From positions 3,410,001 to 3,474,000 of the forward strand of contig JAETXT010000010.1 in assembly GCA_019188255.1 (NCBI GenBank): DNA of 64,000 nt, written 5' to 3'. The position numbers and the translations under genes were made by a program. Source of the stretch: Verticillium longisporum. Lineage: Eukaryota > Ascomycota > Sordariomycetes > Glomerellales > Plectosphaerellaceae. Below, piece after piece: positions 21,197-34,294 of the stretch. Each line of letters opens with the position of its first letter. The stretch's first letter is position 1. The notes under the pieces are model-generated. The model had not been told where the DNA came from, did not search any database, and worked only from the letters and a program-made list of their open reading frames with translations.

Positions 21197-21745
21197 GGCT
21201 GGTAGGTCAAGGTGGGAGGCTTTCTTCGCCTTTTAGACGTCTCCAGTAGAGCAGCGAAGAACGTGCATCGCTGCTCTCGGCTTTTGCCAACCTCCTGGGT
21301 TGGTTCTAAATGGTGGAACTCTTCGCTGCAGTGTGCTTGCTTGTAGTGTCAAGTTCGAATTCGAAAGTGCAGCAGAAATCAACCTCTCATCCAAAACTGT
21401 AGCAGCAGACTTGTGCCAGCTCATTGCGTCACAGCTGACACTCTGTCCGTTCTCCCAGTTGTTTCAAAACAGAATGAATTCCCCTAACATGAGGAAAATC
21501 CGAGCCCTTTGGCGGCAGTTATAAAATATGCAAGTGGGGAGCGCAGAGTCCACCGGCTTCAACTAGTTCAAATCGAAACTCCGTTTATGGGAAAAGGCAA
21601 TTGGTGGTGTCACTAAAACGGTGGCCACTCCGAAGCTCACAGGCATTATATTCAGCAAATATATATACCAGGAGCGTTCAAGCGAGCTCAATAACTTCCC
21701 TGCTACGAAGCAGCTGGTCCTCACAGGGTCTTATAGTAATATCTA
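21197..21745. other. Intergenic, no gene seen
   Basis: Lies between the LTR-like repeat and the 3' end of the NACHT-ankyrin pseudogene. Only short open frames without recognisable content; it probably includes the old 3' untranslated region of that gene. Confidence 0.4.
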
Positions 21746-24700
21746 CTAGTTAGACTTTCTGGAGCCTTTAGCTCCAGCGGCGATTAGCCGATTGACAACC
21801 TGGTCGTGACCACCCCTCACTGCTGCTTGAAGCGCTGTCGTTCCAAAATCAGTACTAGCAGCAGCATTAACGTCGGCACCAGCGGCGAGGAGCCGTTCGA
21901 CAACGTGAAGATGTTCACCTGCTGATGCTGCTTGGAGTGCCGTCCGTTCCCATTCACTACTAGCAGCAGCATTAACATCGGCTTGAGCAATGAGTAGCCG
22001 TTCGACAACGTGAAGATGGCCACCTTCTGATGCTGCTTGAAGTGCCGTCCGCGTCCGATGCGCATCAGTAGCATTGGCATCGGCTTTAGCGGCGAGTAGC
22101 TTCACAACGACGTGAATATGTCCATCTTTTGATGCTAGGTAAAGTGCATCGTTGATGCAGTCCATTGAGTATGTCCCATCCTCTATCAAGATTTTGACGA
22201 CATTGATATCGCCATGAGAAGCACAGGAATGAAAGAAATCCTGTTTGTCGCTATAAAGCAGTCGAGGGAGCCTCAAGGCACAGCGCATTAAAGCATAATG
22301 ATGCGCCTTGCGAGTCCAATCAAGGATGTCGTATGCCGTTCCGCGTAATGTATGTTGCCAAGGCATGAGTGCCAGGCTATGTCCGTCCGTGATAATCTGA
22401 TGCCACAGGGACCAAGTGGTCGACCTTCCCTTTTCAAAGCTGGAGGTATGGGATATCCAATGCTGCGCTGCGTACTTCAGAAATTCATGACCGTCTTGTA
22501 GACTGTTTGAACCATTATCCCCGCCATCAATTCTGTTGTGAATGGCCAAGTCTTCATAATGAACTGCGTGTTTTTTGGCCTTCCGATGTCTGAAAGCGAG
22601 GTTGGCAAAGCGAGTAGTAAGCTGGTCAACCTTTTGCCCTTCTCGGAGAGCGGTATCGACAAAGCTGCGGGGTTGAGTTGAATTGGCTGTTGCCGTCGGG
22701 CTATAGTTGTCTTGAAGTCGTTCAAGTGGAGGAATGTAGCACACATCTCACCAGCAAAATGGTCAGCCTCCTCCAAGTCAACATGAAAGCCCGCCAACGA
22801 CACTGGCAAGTCTGCTCCGGTAATTAACTCGTAGATGCTGTTGTGCGCAAATTGGAGCAACACGGGCTCTTCTTCGGAAACCTGCAGTAGGTTCTCGCAC
22901 CAGGAGGCAATAGGGCTTAGATCACAGACCAGCCGCCCAGGCCTCCAAGCTGATTGTCCAATTTCCACGGAAACAGCTTCGCGGATTTCATGAAGCGTCA
23001 TGGGCCGTTCTGCTACCGCTACCCACCGAAACACTTTTTGGACCAATTTGATCATCTTTTGGCGAGACACGATGCGTGACAATGCCCTAGTGAAACCAGA
23101 CTCCAGATCTTTGGGAAAGTTGCGTAAGGAATTCCGAATGTCGTCATCGCATTCGGCGTTGCAAACGTCGCTTATCAGGAATTTGACCCATAGGAACCTC
23201 GGAGAATTAGGTTATATCTCTTGAAAGACGACAGTCATCGCTTACATCCCGTCAGCGTGTTCGCTTAATGTTTCCTTGATGGTTTCCAAGAGAAGAGGAT
23301 CTCCCACCGCCATTTCTCCGACTCGTACTCGTTCATCGACAGCCACATCAATGTAGAGACGAATATCGGATGCGGCGCAATCGGATGTCATCGATACGCG
23401 CCCCATGCGTGGGAATCTGTCCCTCAGGTCCTTATCAACACTACCGCGACTGGTGATAAATATTCTCAGGCGTGGGTCAGCGGTAGCAAGTGATGAGAGT
23501 ACGTCTAAAGACCATCGTCGCTCCGTGGCATCGCATTCGTCTAGGCCGTCGATGAAGATGAAGAATACACCCGAGTTTTCGATCCTGTTTCTGAAAAGGC
23601 TTGCCCAATCACTGAGTTGGACGAAAGGCTTCTGAAGGAAATCCTTTATTTGTGATTCAACCTGTTCTGGCGGCGCTGTGGAATCGATTGATTGTCGTAT
23701 GATCGATCGAATCATAGTTTCGGCCGTAAGAGAGTTTGATTCGTCGTACTGCATGAAGAAGTACGTCACACGATCCTTGCTACCTTTCTTTACAAGGATA
23801 TGGTTGATAACATTGGCGCTTCAAACGGTCAGGATTTATATCGCCACAGGAGTTGGGCATAAGGCCTACCATAAGATAGTCTTTCCTGATCCAACTTTGT
23901 TGCATTAGCTTTAAATCTATGAAGAGCGATGCATATCGTACTTTTCCCCGCGCACCAAAGCAAGGATGGACCCGTTCCGTCGTGCCAGCTTGTGAACTCG
24001 GGGGTCGTGAGAATCCATTCTGCCGTGTTGTATTGGTGCTTCTTGCAAGCTGATTGGAATGGAGTTCTGTACTCATGCGATGACAGATGGTCAAGCAGTC
24101 GCTGCCTTTCCTCCCCTAGAAATCTAGTCAGTTTCGACTCAGTTAGCGTCGGGACAATACGAACTGGATCGATGACTGGATTGTTAGAGCTGCAATTTAT
24201 TCATTCTCTCAAGATCAGCCTGCGCTTCCGGTATGACCCTCTTTACGAACGACCTGAACTTCGACGCGTGTGCTCTTTCCATTTCTTGGAGATGCTGGTC
24301 CCGGTGCTCAGCGTGTGCCATTGCAAGAGCTATCTCAGCCTTCACGTGTTTTCCCATGCTTCGCATGTCATCCAAGTCGGGTTCGAACTCTTGATTGAAG
24401 GACTGCAAAAGTTGTTTATGCCCTATAACAAGTCAGCGCCTTCTTGTTATGGCGACAGCAAAGACGACGAACAGGGCCGTTGAATCGCCTCCACGGCGTG
24501 CTTGCAGCAGCGTATGATGGAGGCGTGGAAACCGCAAAGTGCCTTTTGCAGCTGGGTAGAGCCCGGGTAAAGAGCTTGGTACTCAGCAAAGCGCGGGCAC
24601 TGTCTGCTGAACGCCATGAACAGACCAGAGAGCGCTTCGAAATAGGATGTGTAGTTGACCACCAACTATGATTGTCAGCTCCTGATAACACATGATGTCA

Positions 24701-24961
24701 CAAGTGACCCACAAGCATGGAAAGTTTCACGCTTCCCCAGACCAACGCAGCGATCTCCGGGTGGGACGAGATGAATGTTCCCACGATGGTGGAGAATGCT
24801 TGAACAGATTCAAGAACGGTGTGGAGACGACTGGCAACACCGCGACCCTTCCTCAGCTGGTTCTCCATGTCCAGCTGAGCCGTGAAGGTAATGACCGTTT
24901 CAGCATGTCGGATGGCGCCGATTTGATTGAGTTTTATACGTTGTTGATCTATCAATATGCT
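21746..24961 (-). pseudogene. NACHT-ankyrin NLR, 5'-truncated and frameshifted
   Basis: Minus-strand exons read 24961-24713, 24665 to about 24470, 24402 to about 24180, about 24120-23942, 23894-23870, 23818-23246 and 23197-21746. Introns of 47, 51 and 48 nt are clear, with branch-site matches. The N-terminal helical domain typical of fungal STAND proteins comes first. The NACHT domain has P-loop GSGKT (formed across two introns) and Walker B FIFIDGLDECD, then ADGMFLWV at a splice junction. A winged-helix-like segment follows (VFRWVAVAERPMTLHEIREA), then about five ankyrin repeats, the last three nearly alike (GHLHVVERLL). Three lesions are seen. No start codon remains, since the upstream exon is replaced by AT-rich repeat DNA at about 24970. 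No canonical donor follows the exon ending near 24180. The frame changes by one between about 22740 and 22620. It once encoded a nonself-recognition receptor and is probably dead now. Confidence 0.8.
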
Positions 24962-24974
24962 CTGAAAGTAGGAT

Positions 24975-25290
24975 AGGGGCTTCTTACCGTATAGTCCTAA
25001 AGTCGAGAGCCGCCTCTTACGATGAGACCGGGGGGGTTCCGTTTAAGTACTAGATCGTAGACGTACTATCGATATATACTATTACCTCCGTAGTAGTACT
25101 ATCGACGTATAGATTAAGGCATTTCTTAAGTCCTACTCTAGCGCCTTCTAGCTCCGCGTTAAATACCTTAGCTCTTAGTAAGACCTAGTATCCTTTATAG
25201 ATTAATTCATCGTAACTACCTTCGAAGATCGCGAATCCGAAGCTAATATTATTCTTAACTTAAGACCTATCTAAGAATATATATCACGGG
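24975..25290. repeat. Left edge of the RIP-mutated block
   Basis: Composition switches within a few tens of bases from normal coding DNA to AT-rich DNA full of TA-rich words, where the 5' exon of the NACHT gene should be. No coding trace is recognisable in this stretch. Confidence 0.6.
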
Positions 25291-25424
25291 CACAGTGGAC
25301 AGGCAACCAGGTAGATCCTATCACGTGACCGCAAGTCAGTGATCACGGGAAGGTGATCCCCGTTAGTGATCACGGGACCGTGATCACCGCTAGATTATCA
25401 TAGCACGGTGATCACGGAACCGTA
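25291..25424. repeat. GC-normal fragment with four GTGATCAC palindromes
   Basis: The palindromic octamer GTGATCAC occurs at 25339, 25366, 25380 and 25408, often followed by GGG or GGA. The same GTGATC/GGTCAC word style occurs in the adjacent LTR (about 25690-25780), so this may be a piece of a related LTR. It lacks RIP damage. Confidence 0.5.
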
Positions 25425-25857
25425 TGTTACGACCTGGCAGCTTCCGAAGGGGGAACACTGTCAGAGGGTTAGGGTTGCTGTTTGCAGAAGCTTAGGTTGT
25501 GACTCTGAGACGATGTGGTGTCGTAAGGCGTTGCGCACTCGTTACAATGGATACAAGGTAAGACTTAGATTGATCACTGTCGTGAGAAAGAATGTATCTA
25601 CAAGTACCGAATGCCCGTCCTTATATACCTGTCATTCTGTCCTTGTCGTGTTGGGTTGGTGAGTCCATGTTGGATGGCTCACCTTTCTTGTCGTGATCCT
25701 GTTGCTTGGGTCACGGTGTGGTTAGTGACCGGATCACTTTGAGAATCGTGATCTGGTCACGGTCACGTGAGTGATCCTGTGGGTCCGTGCGGCGCGTCCG
25801 ATCGCCTGCGGGGTGTCCTGCCTGGTGTCCTGGTGACGACCGGGCTGGGGCGTTACA
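25425..25857 (-). mobile_element. Solo LTR (433 bp) of a Ty3/gypsy-type element, TSD CCGTA
   Basis: Begins TGTTACGACC and ends GGCGTTACA. The 5 bp on both sides are CCGTA (25420-25424 and 25858-25862), a perfect target-site duplication. The first ~200 bp match the LTRs at 33814 and 42663; the rest differs, so it is a subfamily. On the minus strand GTATATAAGGACGG forms a TATA box, so I place the LTR sense on minus. There is no internal region; it arose by LTR-LTR recombination. It carries no RIP damage although its surroundings do. Confidence 0.85.
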
Positions 25858-25862
25858 CCGTA

Positions 25863-28400
25863 ATAACTAGCCTTTATAAGTCCTAATTATATAACTAGGG
25901 ATTATAATATATATAGAGAACCCTTATATCCTCCCTTAATAAGGAGGGATATCTTAATATAATACTATTATTCGAGTATTTAAGATTATCGATCCCTATA
26001 ATTACGATTATATTAAATAATAGTAATTAATTTAAATAAGCTAAACCTATTATATATTATATTATTAAGAGAGTAATTAGTACTTTAAGTAATAAAGAGA
26101 ATTTTTATTAAAAAATTCTCTTTAGGAATTATAATAATCCGCTTACTTATTAAGGCACTAGAGTAATACTCGGAGATATTCTAGCTATTTATTATTAATA
26201 AATAGGAATCCTACTTTAAAGAAGCTTTATTAATAATAAAAGAAAAAGAATTTAATCTAGAATTTAATAAGATTTTATAATAGAATCCTATATTATCCCT
26301 AAAAATAGTTTATATTTAAATAGAGTAATAAATACTTAGGAATAATTTTATAAAGGTCCTAATATAATAGATATTTAAGCTAGAACGTTTCCTTAAGCTA
26401 TAGACGATTAATAGAAAATATACGAAAAAGTAACTATTAAAGGAGGGGACCTAGAAACCCTTAAAATATTAACTAAGAGCTATAATTATTAGAATACGAA
26501 TACCCTAATAAATGAAATTATTAAGAAATTAAAGAGATTATGACTTTTATCCTTAATCGAATAATAGAATTTAGGGTTAATAATACTAGAAAAGCTAATA
26601 ATAAGATCTACGATTAAAGAAGAATTTAGAGTTAGAACTATTACCCTAGGAAATATACCCTTTTATAATTAATTATATAATTAAAATACTATAAATAAAT
26701 ACTATTAATAACCTATTAATTTAAATAGCTAAGATCGTAATAATAGCTTAATATTTATTAAGGAAAGATTATCTCGATAATTAAAAGCTTATTATCTTAT
26801 TTAAATATCCTTATTTACGTAATATTAACCTAAAGCTAATAATAAGCCTTTAACCCTTTAACCTTAATATATAATATTAAACTTAATAATAGTATATTAG
26901 CCTTATTTTAGGTTTAAGCTAGAAGATATTAGGTTTTTCGATTTACCCTTTTACTTTAAAGAAAAATACGATATATAATAAGAAAGTATTAGGATAATTT
27001 AATAAAGTATTTACCGATTTATTAATATAATTAAATAATATATAATTTTAAGCTTGAATTATTAAATTATAATAGCTAGTAATTTATACTAATATTTACT
27101 AAAAGCAGCCTTAATATAATATATTAATAATATAGACTCCGATTTAAGGCTTTGTCTTTTAATTAGAACTAATAAAGGATTAAAGATATAAATTAATTTA
27201 TTTCTCTAGAGATTTAAGCTATTATACGAGGAGGCTAAAGAGAGACTTAAGAAGATAAGATTTATACTATAAAATATTATAAATTATTCTAATTTCTATT
27301 TATTTATAAGTAAAGTTATATAGCTTATTAGATCCGCTAAAGAATTATTAAATAAGTACTTATTAATTATCTATAATCGGATAAAAGCTATATTTATTAT
27401 AGGCCTTAAGAGGCTAATAAGGTATATTAATTATAAAGCTTTTATAGAAAGAATTTAAGGATTAATAATTAAATAGAGACGGATTTACCTCTATAGAATA
27501 TAGAGACCCTTACTCTAATCGAGTTATATATTAAGGGCTTAATAGAGAAGCTCCCGATAACCTAATAGAGGGGACTTATAGGAACCTAGACCTAGAAAGT
27601 AATTTTAATTATTAAAGCTTAATAAATAATATTTAAGAAACCCTAATTAGACTCTATTTAAGCCTAGATTATTTAGTAAATAAAAGCTTCTTATTAACGC
27701 TTATAAGCCTAGACGCTAAATAATATTTAATAAAAGCTAATTCGAATTTCGAAAATTTTAGAAATTTTAAAGAATTAATATTATACTATAGAAGATATTA
27801 TAATATTTATCTAGATAAATAAAGGAATAATAAATTAAATATTAATTATTAATTTATAAAATTAAGGATATTCCGTTATAGAGTCGAATAGCGAATTATT
27901 AAATAAGGACTTAAATTAATTAATAAATAATAAAAATAATAATTAGAAAAAGACTAAGGGTATATTTTATAAATATTATAAGATGAAGAATTATACGGAA
28001 GAAGATTACTTTTTCCTATACCCTTAGAAACGTCCCTCGTCCTAGAAAAACCTAGAAAATCCCTCTAGTTCTTCTAAAAATAATAATAAGGATAATATAA
28101 ATCCTAAAGATAAAAGGGAAAATAAATAAATAACTTTAATAGTCTTAGGATATAAAGAAAACTATAAAAACCCTTCTATTAAAGAGGATATAACTATAGA
28201 AGAAGAAGAAGATAATAAAGATTTAATAACCTTCGAAGAAATTTAAATCGGAAACTAAACGGATAAAAATCCTAAAGTAGATATAGCCCTTAATATATTA
28301 TACTATAATTATATTAATATATTATATATAGATAATCTAGCTAATAAAGTAGAAAATTCTAGTATTAATATTAGTTTTATCGTTATTCTACCTTTATTAT
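25863..28400 (+). repeat. RIP-mutated Ty3/gypsy relic, gag part
   Basis: Extremely AT-rich, with stops in all frames. On the plus strand at 27968-28009 tyrosine codons (TAT/TAC) sit where a CX2CX5HX4C zinc knuckle would have its Cys and His, which is what G to A and C to T mutation would produce (frame reads Y-Y-K-Y-Y-K-M-K-N-Y). This marks the end of a gag gene. Upstream sequence is unreadable; the 5' LTR of this copy was not found. Confidence 0.5.
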
Positions 28401-31400
28401 ATAATTTAATAGCTAGGTTATAACCTTATTATTCCTTCTTTATAATAAATTAATATTTAATTTATAAACTTTTAATTATATTATTTTTACGATCTATAGA
28501 ATTATCTATAATAGATTCTAAGTATATATTATTATTAACTTCTTAAGTCTTCTATATTAATATAGCTAAATTAGCTCTAGATACTTAAATAGTTCTAGAG
28601 TCTCTAATATAAATACCTCTAGAATTCGGATTATAATTATCTCTTTAATTTCTTAATTTAGTAATCTATTATATAGCTTAATATATATTCCTCTAAACTC
28701 TATTAAGCTATTAATTATATTAATTATAATTATTATATTAATAATTAATATAACTTTATAAAGTTTAGTTTATTTCTCCTATTCTTAGAATATAAGAATA
28801 CTACTTCCTAGCTCTAGCGATCTCGATAATAATTATTTTATATCTAGTCTATTATATATATTTAATATATTATTAACCTTCTATTTAGCGATTCTTCGCT
28901 ATAATTCCGCTATTATTTTATTAATAGCTTTAATATATTATATTTAAGTTATTATTAGCCTTAAGTTAATAATTATCCTAAATATAGCCCTAAATATAAA
29001 TAATATTAATATTAGACTATTAAGCTTAATAATATCGTTTATTACCTTAATTATTCCTTAGAATAGCGATTCTAAGCTTATATTATAAGATTTAGCCTTT
29101 AAGATCTCGTATATTCTATATATCGGCTTATAATAGCTCTTAACCTTATTTATTAATTAATAGGCCTCTATAAGGATCTAATAATAGGTTATATTTAGGA
29201 GGTATATCTCTATTCTAAATTCTATAGAAGTAAAGTTAATTCTAGTATTAATAGTTATAATATCTAGAGGGCTTAGGTATATATTTAATTAATACCTCTT
29301 AAGTACTTTTTATATTATATAAACTATAAAATTAAGAATAAAAGTTATAGATTAGAATCTAATATTTATATTAATTATATAGAGAATAGGCTTTCTATCT
29401 AAATATATAATATCGATTAAAATCTTATAATTAAAGTCGATATCTAACTTTAAAGCGAATTTAAAGTATTATAGAGATTTCCCTTTAATCTAATAATAAT
29501 AATAGAAATAATTTATTAGCTCTAAAATATTCTAGTCTATATTATAGTCTATTCTCTAGAATAGATTTTATAGTTTCTTAATTAATAGATAGCTAAAACG
29601 CTTATAAACTTAGTAAAGCTCTATTTCTATTAGAAATATTACTCTATCGCTCTTTACTCCTATTATATATATAATCCCTAAATTAATATAGGTCTTTATA
29701 TCTAAGAAGAATTAAAGATAGCCCTATTTATAGAATATAAGTATATACTCTTAGAGCTCCCGGATATACTTTATTAGCTTATTATATATATTATCTAAAT
29801 AAATTCTAAGATCGTCTATATCTTTAATATAAAATAAGAATAAAGTATTTATTAAGATAATATAGAATATAATTCTCTTAATTAATATTAGAATAATAAT
29901 CTCCTCTATAATAGATATCGTATTTCTTATTCTAAATCTTATTCTAGCCTTTATTCCTTATTTATTAATTATTAAGCCTAGAACTAGGGCTATTAGGGCC
30001 TTAATTTACGAAGCTCTTATTATAGAAATTAATATTATACTTATATTAAGGATAATACTATACTATATATAAATACTATTAATCTAATATTAGCTAAATA
30101 GCTATTCTATTAAAATTATCCTTTTAGCCTCTTAATTACTCCTTCTAATCCTATATTAGAATAATTTATTTATTAAGAAGTATATTATATAAGTATTTAT
30201 TAGTTCGCTTTTAAGATTAAATTTATATAAATCCTCTATTCTTAGCCCTTCTAAATCTTTAGAATCTAAGCTCTTAATAGGCTCTATAGCTATTAAGAGT
30301 TAATAGTACCCCTTCTATTAATCTTTATATATTTCTTATATATATTTCTATTACTCCTTCGAATATTATTATTCCTTAAGAGAGTATTTTATCGATCTAT
30401 AATTTAATTTAGAATATATCTAATATTTACGAATCTTAGAAATTTATCGATTATTAATTCTATAAAATAATTACTCTTTATAATCCCCCCTTCTATTAAT
30501 TTAATAATAGCTACTTCCGCCCCTATAACGCCTATTAATATAGAAGTATTTAAGCGTTTTAGTATTCTCTTCTACCTTTAATATATTCTTAAGCTAACCG
30601 GATAACGTATTAAAAGATCGCTCTAGCTTTACTAATATAATCTTTAGCTCTAGGACGCCTTAAACTACCCTTATAATATTTATATAGAGATAGGTCTCCT
30701 CCTAGAACGTTAGATTAAGTACTCTTTAATATTATTAAAGCTTATTTAAAAAGATCTAGAGAACTTCTATTTATAGCTTTCCTATATTCTTAGGCTCTAT
30801 AATAATAGAATTAAATATTATAGAGCTCTAGTCTATATAATATTAAGCTTTATTAATCTCTAAATTAAATTATTATTTAATCTTTAAATATATTTATTAG
30901 ATTCTTATATTCCTATTTATATATTCTAAGAAGAAAACTTATATATACCCTAAAAATATATTTAAGAAGAGTATATAGAGCTATATATACTAGATTTATA
31001 AGAGTTTATATATATCTATAAAGATATATATCTTATCGTTTAAGATATTATAGGTCTCCTTAGAGTAATTATTCTCTTTATTCTAGAATAATATAAATTA
31101 TTTAATTATAGCTTTATCGATTAATAAATTTATTAATTTATATAATAATAGATAATAATATTAAATTAATAGGTTCTAAATATTATTTAAAAGTAAAGTC
31201 TTATTTTATTATAAATAAAATATAATCTCTTATTAGCTAGATTATTTATTCTATTAATTAAATAACTCTAAAATATAAAATTAATAAGGATTTATCCTCT
31301 TGTTTTATATAACTCGAATTTAGGATAATTAGATAATCCCTATTATAAGTAATCGCTTATTATCTAATTATTCTTATTATTCTTCTATTCTATAGAATAT

Positions 31401-32232
31401 TAAATTATAATTAATATTATTCTCTAATATATCTATATCGAGTATCTCTTCCTATAATAATATTAGAATTAATCTCTTTAATATTTTAATATTTATTACC
31501 CTTAGAAGAAGGATCCTATAATTTATAAGATATACCTTTAACGTTTAAGAGATTATTAAATTATAAGAATCGAAATCCTTTTCGCTTTAATTTTAAAAGC
31601 CTTTAATAAATGCTTTTAAGAAATAAACTCCTTTTATATTTCTATATATATTTATTATTTTAATAATCTAGGTATTCTTAAGATCTATAAATACTAAATC
31701 TAATAATCCTAAGAACTATAATTCTATACTATTTATAATAAAATCGATATTAAGATCCTTCCTAACCCTCTAAATAAAATATATAATATTAATATCCTTT
31801 AGAATAGTATCGAACTCTTATTATAGCTTTTTAGCGCTCTTTAGCTCTATTATAAAGCTATTATTATAATCTAAAGAGCTTATTATTATTAGGTTTATAA
31901 AGCTCTAATATAAGTAATTAATTATTCTATATAGCTTCGTTTTTTAGATTTTATAGCTAGTAATATAGCTTAATAGTAATCTTAGTTATAGGAGTCTTAA
32001 GATATTTAAAGTAAATAATACTCTTATAGATTATATAATAGGGGAATTCCTTATTATTAAGCTTATATAAGAGTCCTAAAATACTTAAAAATAAAATATT
32101 ATTTTTATAATTATTTATAAAACGTAATCGATAAGCTTATATATAGTAAATATATTATTTATAGGATCGATCTTAATTTCTCTAGCTCTAGCTATTCTAT
32201 ATTACGTTAAATATAATATTAATTAATATTAA
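28401..32232. repeat. RIP-mutated relic, probably an element nested between gag and pol
   Basis: This segment separates the gag zinc-knuckle trace (28.0 kb) from the RT trace (32.5 kb) by more than 4 kb, too far for a normal Ty3 element. It ends at an LTR-like sequence (32233-32486), so it is likely a second element inserted in the first. Coding traces on the minus strand near 29.6-29.8 kb could not be assigned. Boundaries are approximate. Confidence 0.4.
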
Positions 32233-32486
32233 GAGGGCTTTATTATTTATATAAACCCTAATCTAGTACTTCCGCTATACTTACGAGCTCTAAATAGGTA
32301 GGGTATCTAATAAGTCTTATAATAGTTAATTCTTTTTATTCTTCTCTAAGTTACTATTACCTATATAAGTTAGATATACCTATCTACTCTTAGCGATTAC
32401 GTAAGCTATAGTTTACGTACTCCTAAGAGCAGTGGATCCTAGATATCCTAGATATCTTAGATATTATTATCCTAATTATAGAGTTC
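32233..32486. repeat. LTR-like sequence, inverted copy of 46326-46611
   Basis: Reverse-complement matches to 46.3-46.6 kb run for about 250 bp, including GAGTTCCCTAATATTA, the TAAGCTATAGTTTACGTA stretch, CTAAGAGTAG-type words, GGTAGGGTATCTAATAAG and AGAGGGCTT. This copy is richer in T:A transitions than the one at 46 kb. Confidence 0.65.
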
Positions 32487-33813
32487 CCTAATATTAGTTT
32501 AATAATATTATTTAATAATTTAATCTTTATTATTTAGAGAATAATAAATAGTACTTATAAAGGCTAAATAATAATAGACCTTTAGGCCTTAAATAAAGTT
32601 ATTATATTTAATATATATTTAATATTACTCTAATTATCTATTATTAGAAGACTTTAAAGGAAATAATATATTATTATAATCGATATATATTCCTTCTTTT
32701 ATTAATTCTTAATAAAGAGGGAATATAAGGAGCCGTTTATTATTATTAATTATAGAGGTTAGGAATAATTAAAAATAATATTAATAAGCTTTCGTAACTC
32801 GCTAATATATATATAGCGCTTTATAGATTAATTCCTCTATAATTATAATAAATACGTAATAATATTTATAGATAATATTATAATAGCTTTAGATGTAGAG
32901 GACGAATATATAATATACTTAAATACTATCTTAAATCTCTTCTCTAAAAAGGGAATCTTACTTTTAGCGCTTAAATCGTTTATTATATACTTATCTATAT
33001 AGCTCCTAGGTTTCGAAATCGATATTTTAAAATTATTAAATATAGACGAATATATTAGAATATTAAGAGAAATAGTACCCTTTAATAATTTAAAGAACTT
33101 AGAGAAATGAATTAATATAATTAACTAGCTCTAATATCTTATATTTTAATTTATTAATAGAATTAAACCGCTCTAGAGCTAGAAATCCGCTCTCTTAGCT
33201 ATAATTAAAATAAAAGGAAAAGATATTAAAAAGGTAAGGAAGATCTATATCTAAGCAATAAATATCGAACTTATTAAAGAAGAAGCTATAATATTTAAGG
33301 ATATTATAGATATATTATATTCTAATATCGCTCTATTCTATTAAGATCTTTATAAAATCCTATTTATTTAGCTTAATATATCGAAAAAATATAGCTTCTC
33401 TATTATATTTTTTTATATTATAGACGAAGAAGCTTAATTATTAAAAAGAATAATCGATTATTAAATAGTCCGCTTAATCCTCTACCTTAATAAGGGTCTT
33501 AATATAGCTAAAACTAAATATTAGCTAATAGAATTAGAAATTATATATTTTATATAGGTTATATATAAGATAAAGATAATAATATAATCTATATAAAGAC
33601 TATTAATTATCGTCCTTATAGACTATATAATAATAATAAATATTGTAAAGTAAATAACTCTACTAATTATTAATAAGATATAGCTAAATATAAAGCTAAC
33701 GTTATCCTCGGAGTTCCTAAGTTAATTTTAGCTAGATTATTAATATATCTTTAATAGGATAAATATCGTAGCTAATACTCTATCGTAATTACTAGGACGC
33801 TTAGCGCTATAAG
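32487..33813 (+). pseudogene. Ty3/gypsy reverse transcriptase-RNase H relic
   Basis: In one plus frame with many stops, 32790-32895 reads as the RT active-site region: KYVIIFIDNIII, where the catalytic second Asp codon has become AAT (Asn). Further on, YLGFEID-like and 'NW.RYL'-like connection-domain traces appear, and at about 33766-33800 I-V-A-N-T-L-S-stop-L-L, the conserved end of RNase H with Asp to Asn and a stop. All these changes are G to A or C to T, as RIP produces. A later solo LTR interrupts the frame at 33814. Confidence 0.7.
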
Positions 33814-34289
33814 TGTTACGACCTGGCAGCTTCCGAAGGGGGAACACTGTCAGAGGGTTGGGGTTGCTGTTTGCAGAAGCTTAGGTTGTGACTCTGAGAC
33901 GATGTGGTGTCGTAAGGCGTTGCGCACTCGTTACAATGAATACAAGGTAAGACTTAGATTGATCACTGTCGTGAGAAAGAATGTATCTACAAGTCCAGAA
34001 TGTCCGTCCTTATATACCTGCCATCCTGTCCTTGTTGTGTTAGGTGGTGAGCTCATGTTGGATGGCTCACTGGTTAGTTGTTGGTGATCCATGATGTTAG
34101 GATCACGGTGTGTTATCCCGTGAGCCATTCCCTGGCTCACTGCGGCGTCCTTGGTGAGCCCGACGACTCACCCTTTATGTCTGAGTGAGCCATCACGTGA
34201 TTTGCCAGGTGGGCCCGATTCTTATCTTATCGCGTTCCCTGATCGCGGGGTCGTCGATTCGCGGCCGCCCTGCTTCCTTGGTTGTTACA
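33814..34289 (-). mobile_element. Solo LTR (476 bp), TSD ATAAG
   Basis: Runs from TGTTACGACC to GTTGTTACA, flanked by ATAAG at 33809-33813 and 34290-34294. It has no RIP damage although it sits inside a RIP-mutated pol gene, so it came later. Nearly identical, in inverted orientation, to 42663-43138 (at least one difference, T at 33870). The minus-strand TATA box GTATATAAGG gives its sense. Confidence 0.9.
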
Positions 34290-34294
34290 ATAAG

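Noticed and set aside
33902..34140. Frames of 61 and 69 codons repeated at 42812-43050 and partly at 25500
   Set aside because: They lie entirely inside solo LTRs, which explains why they are repeated; not genes.
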